Below the pieces are notes generated by a model that saw only the letters and a list, made by a program, of their open reading frames with translations, did no database searches and was not told where the DNA came from. Below, piece after piece: positions 59,957-64,000 of a DNA stretch of 64,000 nt. Source of the DNA: Candidatus Omnitrophica bacterium UBA6233. GTDB lineage: Bacteria; Omnitrophota; Gorgyraeia; Gygaellales; Profunditerraquicolaceae. The DNA lies in the NCBI GenBank assembly GCA_002440965.1, contig DJWJ01000016.1, positions 1 to 64,000 on the forward strand, given 5' to 3'. Within the stretch, counting starts at the first letter, position 1. Each line of letters begins with the position of its first letter. The translations under genes and the position numbers were made by a program.

Positions 59957-60166
59957 TAATGACAAATGACAAAATTCAAAGCACAAAATAAATTCAAAAT
60001 CAAAATTACCAATGACAAAACCTTGGTTTTGACATTGGGTATTTGTCATTTAAATTTATTTTGAATTTTGAGCTTTGGTATTTGTCATTTTGAATAATCG
60101 TTCAGCAACCCCCGGGCTTTAGCCTGAGGAGTATTCATTTTTTTGGCTTTGGGATTTGACATTAAA
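59957..60166. repeat. AT-rich imperfect palindromic repeat (copy 6, extended)
   Basis: ATGACAAATGACAAAATTCAA on the left and TTTATTTTGAATTTTGAGCT then TATTTGTCATTTT on the right flank the inner pair ATGACAAAACC/GGTTTTGACAT. A further 70 bases with GCAACCCCCGGGCTTTAGCC follow. It ends in ATTTGACATT six bases before the amidohydrolase start. Confidence 0.8.
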
Positions 60167-60168
60167 TT

Positions 60169-61077
60169 ATGATTATAGACAGTCATAGTCACTGGTTACC
60201 TGAAGGAATAATCAATAGCGCCCATTTCTATCATAAAGGTTGGGGAGATATTGAGGCTCAGCTTAAGATGATGGATGCGGCGGGGATTGCTAAGGCGGTT
60301 TTAACATACCCAACTTCTGACGCGCATTTAAAAATGGGGAGTATCTCTGAAGTCGTGCGTATATTTAATGACCACGTCGCTAAAATCATCAAAAAATATC
60401 CGGATAGATTTATCGGAGCGGCAATTCTTCCCATAGACCACCAGCCGGATATGCTTAAAGAAATAAAGCGGACTACAGAAGAATTGGGATTTAAAGCTAT
60501 TTCTTTAGCAACTAGTTATGGCGGAGTTTATTTGGATGATGCTAGATTTATGGATGTATATAAGTTAGCCCAAAGCAAAAATTTACCGATCTTTGTGCAT
60601 TCGCAGATTGTTAAGCCGATAGGAACTGAGCGCGTAGAGGATCCGCTACTTACTCCGGTAATTGAGTATGTGTTTGATACGACGATGTGTATTGGCAAGC
60701 TTTTGATGTCGGATATTCTGCGCGATTACCAGACTAAATTTATTTTTGGTTATTTTGGCGGAGTTACGCCGTTTTTGGCAAATAGATTTGACGCGACTTA
60801 TCAAATGCTGCGAGGGATGAACTTTGTTAAGGATTTGCAAGCTAAGCCTACAGAATTATTAAAGAATATTTATGTGGATACTAGCGGAGATACGACTAAA
60901 GCTAATTTTCAGGCAGCCTTAGAGTTGTTCGGGCCGCAGCATATTTTATGGGGGAGCGACTGGCCAGCCAAGCGCGACATCGCTCCAGGCATCAATGCAA
61001 TCAAAGAATTGAATATATCCGACGCGGATAAGAATAGTATATTAGGCGGTAATTTAGCTCAGCTTTTTGCTCTTTAG
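60169..61077 (+). CDS. Amidohydrolase-2 family (ACMSD-like) metal-dependent hydrolase/decarboxylase
   Basis: The 302-residue TIM-barrel protein has DSHSHW at the start, HSQ near residue 145, and the WGSDWP metal Asp near residue 264. This family contains aromatic and unsaturated-acid decarboxylases and hydrolases. Its place at the end of the polyketide genes suggests decarboxylation or hydrolysis of an aromatic intermediate; this is inference. Confidence 0.8.
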   Translation: MIIDSHSHWLPEGIINSAHFYHKGWGDIEAQLKMMDAAGIAKAVLTYPTSDAHLKMGSISEVVRIFNDHVAKIIKKYPDRFIGAAILPIDHQPDMLKEIKRTTEELGFKAISLATSYGGVYLDDARFMDVYKLAQSKNLPIFVHSQIVKPIGTERVEDPLLTPVIEYVFDTTMCIGKLLMSDILRDYQTKFIFGYFGGVTPFLANRFDATYQMLRGMNFVKDLQAKPTELLKNIYVDTSGDTTKANFQAALELFGPQHILWGSDWPAKRDIAPGINAIKELNISDADKNSILGGNLAQLFAL

Positions 61078-61079
61078 CA

Positions 61080-61240
61080 ATTTGTGTCTGGCTTGTCTTG
61101 TTTAGCCTCGGGGTCCTGCCGCGGAAGTTTCCCCATTCCTGCGGTCAGGTTTGTCCTCGGAACGGGGAAGCCCCTCTTCCGCGTCACCCCTCCGGCATTA
61201 CTCTAGACATAAGTGTAAACAAGCCAACCCAGCCACAAAT
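61080..61240. repeat. Inverted-repeat element A (161 bp)
   Basis: The ends ATTTGTGTCTGG...CTTGTTTA (61080-61104) and TAAACAAG...CCAGCCACAAAT (61216-61240) are inverted, with mismatches only in a short middle. Inside, GCCGCGGAAG faces CTTCCGCG and TTTCCCC faces GGGGAA, so the whole can fold as one long hairpin. No ORF is inside. Confidence 0.7.
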
Positions 61241-61280
61241 GTGGACTCACAGCACCTTTTGGCAAAATAGCTCTTAAATG

Positions 61281-61555
61281 GTTTAAATGAATCTGGCAAG
61301 TTTATCCGCGAATTGAGATTTTAGCCAAAGCACGCTTGAGGATTTTCGGGAATTCCGAGGCCAAGCTGAAAGCTTGGCAATCTCGGAACGGCTGTCCGAT
61401 GTTTGTAGTATAGAGACAGGCTGAGAGCGCCGAGTGAAAGCACGAGGCGCGAGTTCGGCAGCCGCCGAAAATACGAAAGACCTTTGGCGGCACGCTCCTA
61501 ATTCTGTTAGCGGGCAAAATCGATTGAGCGGGAAACTTGGCAGATTCATTAAAAC
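61281..61555. mobile_element. Inverted-repeat element B (275 bp, MITE-like or structured RNA)
   Basis: Terminal inverted repeats of 23 bases, GTTTAAATGAATCTGGCAAG... (61281-61303) and its complement (61533-61555), differ at two positions. Inside are stable hairpins, including TTCCGAG...CTCGGAA with inner CCAAGCT/AGCTTGG (about 61349-61386) and GCCGCC/GGCGGC (about 61461-61492). No transposase or reading frame is present, so it may be a non-autonomous element. Confidence 0.6.
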
Positions 61556-61614
61556 TTACTCGACAGGACCCGCGTAAGGTCTAGAGTTAACAAAGTGGTA
61601 GATTTATCAATATT

Positions 61615-61989
61615 ATGATAAAATTCTTAAATCTGGTTATCGGCGGGGCAGCGGGGACGATTGCCCGTTATTTGCTGGCAGGGTTTGTGTATAGGGTGGC
61701 AGGGACAAGTTTTCCTTACGGAACGCTTATCGTAAATGCCTCCGGATGTTTTATCTTAGGGATCTTGGCTTCTTTAGCGGATAAGAAATTTGTGCTTGGG
61801 CCGGATGCCAGAATATTATTGATGATCGGTTTTTGCGGCGCGTTTACTACCTTTTCAACTCTGATATTTGAATCCGATAATCTGGTTAGAAATGGGCAGG
61901 CAATAAAAGCATTCAGTAATATATTGATTAGTGTAATTTTAGGCTTTATTTTATATAGAGTCGGTTCTTTATTAGGCGAGATTATTTAA
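61615..61989 (+). CDS. crcB: CrcB/Fluc fluoride channel
   Basis: The 124-residue four-helix membrane protein has GGAAGTIARYLLAG, GTLIVNASGCFILG and GFCGAFTTFSTL, the Fluc signatures (Asn, Phe-box and TTFST). It exports fluoride as a dual-topology dimer. I see no fluoride riboswitch upstream. A DUF190 gene follows, a common pairing. Confidence 0.94.
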   Translation: MIKFLNLVIGGAAGTIARYLLAGFVYRVAGTSFPYGTLIVNASGCFILGILASLADKKFVLGPDARILLMIGFCGAFTTFSTLIFESDNLVRNGQAIKAFSNILISVILGFILYRVGSLLGEII

Positions 61990-62002
61990 ACCGGGAGATA
62001 AA

Positions 62003-62335
62003 ATGAAAATTCCTGCGGACGGTAAGCTCTTAAGAATTTTTATCGGCGAAGCGGACAAATGGAATGGCAAACCGCTTTATGAAGAGATCGTGCTTCTGGC
62101 CAAAAAAACAGGGATGGCTGGAGCAACTGCCATAAAAGGATTTATGGGTTTTGGATGCAAGAGCCATATGCATACTGCAAATCTGCTCAGATTATCCGAA
62201 GACTTGCCGATTGTCATTGAAATCGTCGATAGCGAGGATAAGATCAACACGTTTATCCCTCAACTTGATAGTATGGTTAAGGAAGGTTTAATTACTCTGG
62301 AAAAAGCTAACGTAATCATGTACCGCGCGCAATAA
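62003..62335 (+). CDS. DUF190 (PII-like) protein
   Basis: The 110-residue protein has LRIFIGEADKWNGKPLYEEIV and GATAIKGFMGFG, the DUF190 pattern, with a ferredoxin-like fold related to PII signalling proteins. DUF190 genes often neighbour crcB, suggesting a regulatory role in fluoride export. GGGAGA precedes the ATG. Confidence 0.9.
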   Translation: MKIPADGKLLRIFIGEADKWNGKPLYEEIVLLAKKTGMAGATAIKGFMGFGCKSHMHTANLLRLSEDLPIVIEIVDSEDKINTFIPQLDSMVKEGLITLEKANVIMYRAQ

Positions 62336-62351
62336 AAAGGAGAAGACTAAC

Positions 62352-63101
62352 ATGCAAATGGTAAAAGATGTGCATCTGACGGGAAAAGATCTGACACAAA
62401 TGGTTCAATTACGCCAGCAGGATGTGGGCAAATACGCGATTGTTCCGGGCCCCAAGGATAGGCTGGAAGTTTTAATGAAGAAAATCGAGAATCCGGTCAA
62501 GAATTTTACTTTTATGGAATATTCCATGTTCACCGGGACTTATCAAGGGATCAAGATTACCATGATGAACGGCGGAAGATTTTCTACGGATACCTCGATT
62601 ACCTCGGAAGTAATGTGCAATGCCAGAATTGATAATATTATCCGCGCGGGCTCTGCCGGTTCTTTGGATGAAAATATAAAAGTAGGAGATTTATTCGTGG
62701 TTGATGAAGTTATCCGCGGAGACGGGGTTACGCCTTATTATGTGGATAAGGACTTTAAAACAGTTGCCGATAAAAAAATTGCCGATACGCTTTATGAGGC
62801 GGGTAAGGCTATGGGTATAAATATCCATCGTGGAAAGGCCTGGAGCACGGATGCGCTTTTACGCGAAACCAGAGAAATCGTCGAAGCTAAGCGTAAAGAG
62901 GGGGCAAGAGCCGTAGATATGGTCTCTTCAACGCTTTTGACCATTGCCCAGACTTATGGCGTTAAAGCAGGTTCGATCCTGGCCGTAAGCGATAATGTGA
63001 TTACCGGCGAAATGGGTTTTATGAATCCATTGTATTATATGGCTGAGGCGAATATTTTAAAAATTGCCCTTGAGGCAGTGGTAAAATTAGAGGGAAAATG
63101 A
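62352..63101 (+). CDS. Uridine/purine nucleoside phosphorylase family protein
   Basis: The 249-residue protein has the PNP_UDP_1 motifs VPGPKDRLEVL, NGGRFSTDTSIT, IIRAGSAGSLDENIKVGDLFV and MVSSTLLTIAQTYGVKAGSILAVSD. The usual active-site Glu-Met-Glu (substrate ribose) appears as VDMVSS, so substrate is uncertain. It probably yields ribose-1-phosphate or, given the mtnA-like gene overlapping it, 5-methylthioribose-1-phosphate. AAGGAGAA precedes the ATG. Confidence 0.85.
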   Translation: MQMVKDVHLTGKDLTQMVQLRQQDVGKYAIVPGPKDRLEVLMKKIENPVKNFTFMEYSMFTGTYQGIKITMMNGGRFSTDTSITSEVMCNARIDNIIRAGSAGSLDENIKVGDLFVVDEVIRGDGVTPYYVDKDFKTVADKKIADTLYEAGKAMGINIHRGKAWSTDALLRETREIVEAKRKEGARAVDMVSSTLLTIAQTYGVKAGSILAVSDNVITGEMGFMNPLYYMAEANILKIALEAVVKLEGK

Positions 63102-64000
63102 AATTTTCTCCGCTTTTCTGGCCGATCCAGTTTAAAAACGGGATAATTTATATCCTTGATGAAACTCTCCTGCCGCATAAGCTTACCTATATAAAGGCAA
63201 AGAACTACCAGGAGGCCTGTCGCGCGATAAAAGAAATGAAAACCCGGGCTGTGGGCCAGGTCATTCTGGTAATGTATATTTTTCTGCAATTACTCGAGCA
63301 AGGGAAAAAGAAAGACCTGGTTAAAGTTGCTCAAGCTATCAACTCTACCCGTCCGACTTTATCATTTAAGTTTTTAACCGATATGGTTTTGGGTTGGGCT
63401 AAATCCGGCGCTCCTTTAGATAAATGCATTACGGGATTTTTAGAAGGTTTAAAATACAGCCGGATCAAACAAGCTGAAGAAGCCAGCAAATTAATTAAAA
63501 GCGGTGATTGCATATTAACTCATTGCAATATCAGTGGTCTCCTGCCTTTAATCGGAGAAATTTGTCAAAAGCAGGGTAAAAAGATAAGTTTTTTCGCGAC
63601 TGAAACCCGTCCATATATGCAAGGCTCGCGTTTAACTGCCTGGGAGTTAAAACAAGCCGGATTTGACGTAACCATAATCACCGATAATATGGTTGCCGCG
63701 GTTATGTCTTTGGGTAAGGTAAATAAAGTTATTGTCGGCGCGGATCATTTGGCGCAAAACGGAGATATCGCCAATAAAATCGGAACTTATGGAATCGCGG
63801 TCTTAGCTAGACATTTCAATCTGCCTTTTTATGTTTTATGCCCGCCGGCTTCCGGATTAAAGAGCGGCAAAGATATCAAAATCGAGATCAGACCGGATAT
63901 CGAGATGCTTGAGTATCAGGGTTTGCGCTTGGCGCCTATTGGCGCGAAAGGTTATTATCCGGCATTCGATGTTACTCCCAATAAATTAATTACCAAACAC
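63098..64000 (+). CDS. MtnA/eIF2B-family sugar-1-phosphate isomerase, 3' end outside window
   Basis: At least 301 residues are present with no stop before the window edge. Motifs THCNISGLLP (catalytic Cys), FATETRPYMQGSRLTAWEL, GADHLAQNGDIANKIGTYG (catalytic Asp) and AFDVTPNKLIT match methylthioribose-1-phosphate isomerases. The N-terminal RGAPAIG phosphate-binding motif of MtnA is missing (TRAVGQVILVMY instead), so the substrate may differ. It overlaps the phosphorylase by four bases (ATGA), pointing to one salvage pathway. Confidence 0.85.
   Translation, partial: MKFSPLFWPIQFKNGIIYILDETLLPHKLTYIKAKNYQEACRAIKEMKTRAVGQVILVMYIFLQLLEQGKKKDLVKVAQAINSTRPTLSFKFLTDMVLGWAKSGAPLDKCITGFLEGLKYSRIKQAEEASKLIKSGDCILTHCNISGLLPLIGEICQKQGKKISFFATETRPYMQGSRLTAWELKQAGFDVTIITDNMVAAVMSLGKVNKVIVGADHLAQNGDIANKIGTYGIAVLARHFNLPFYVLCPPASGLKSGKDIKIEIRPDIEMLEYQGLRLAPIGAKGYYPAFDVTPNKLITKH

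Noticed and set aside
61286..61550. RNase P RNA, tmRNA or group II intron fragment
   Set aside because: None of the conserved cores of these RNAs is visible; the terminal inverted repeats fit a repeat element better.
61556..61614. Fluoride riboswitch before crcB
   Set aside because: The short gap lacks the conserved GGNGAUGG/GCUGAUG elements and is too short for the fold.
1..64000. CRISPR array, prophage, insertion sequence with transposase
   Set aside because: No regularly spaced direct repeats, no cas, phage structural or transposase genes were seen.

Overview
The window reads as a chromosome segment of an uncultivated, anaerobic, diderm bacterium. The closest match I can suggest from gene style is Candidatus Omnitrophota (formerly OP3), but no rRNA is present to prove it. 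Supporting signs are many short lipoproteins with a Cys lipobox, an ABC-free core-metabolism layout, [NiFe]-hydrogenase maturation genes, radical-SAM enzymes, O2-independent (class 1B) PyrD with PyrK, and long AT-rich palindromic intergenic repeats. Almost everything is on the + strand; only comM is clearly on the - strand.

Region 1 (1-10274) is a PyrR-attenuated pyrimidine operon: pyrR, pyrB, pyrC, the C-terminal half of carB, pyrK, pyrD and pyrF. DNA-repair genes (EndoQ, mutM), a tRNA-Arg, a SLOG-type protein and a membrane methyltransferase are interleaved. Region 2 (10290-18074) holds small lipoproteins, tRNA-Val and tRNA-Asp, an HTH/LAGLIDADG-like ORF that runs into tRNA-Val, a DnaQ-WYL fusion, and hypF (carbamoyltransferase half only), hypC and hypD. 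Region 3 (18140-27176) has a TPR/DUF3857/transglutaminase lipoprotein with a likely one-base frameshift at its start, a PilZ-membrane-coiled-coil-glycosidase-like fusion, an EndoIII-like glycosylase, an M20 peptidase, PAC2, hypE and UPF0280.

Region 4 (27385-38171) begins with two D-Ala-D-Ala-ligase-like ATP-grasp enzymes and a lysine 2,3-aminomutase in overlapping order, which suggests a beta-lysine-containing product. It continues with an EF-G paralogue, a YchF homologue that has lost its GTPase core, and purH-folC-mnmE-folE. Region 5 (38189-48741) is envelope and signalling: PilZ, a PKD lipoprotein, a Zn peptidase, an STT3-like membrane protein, a Rossmann-PAS histidine kinase with a receiver-only regulator, comM, a DUF212 protein and an L,D-transpeptidase.

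Region 6 (48754-61077) is the highlight. Downstream of accA and a PadR regulator with a perfect palindromic operator lies what looks like a complete minimal type II (aromatic) polyketide synthase: KS-alpha with Cys-His-His intact, a KS-beta/chain-length factor with all three catalytic residues lost, ACP, a single-domain aromatase/cyclase, a second cyclase-family protein, an SDR ketoreductase, a B12-type radical SAM enzyme and an amidohydrolase. GC-rich hairpins sit before the Shine-Dalgarno sequences of three consecutive genes. I know of no product for such a cluster. Region 7 (61078-64000) has two inverted-repeat elements, crcB with DUF190, a nucleoside phosphorylase and a 3'-truncated mtnA-like gene.
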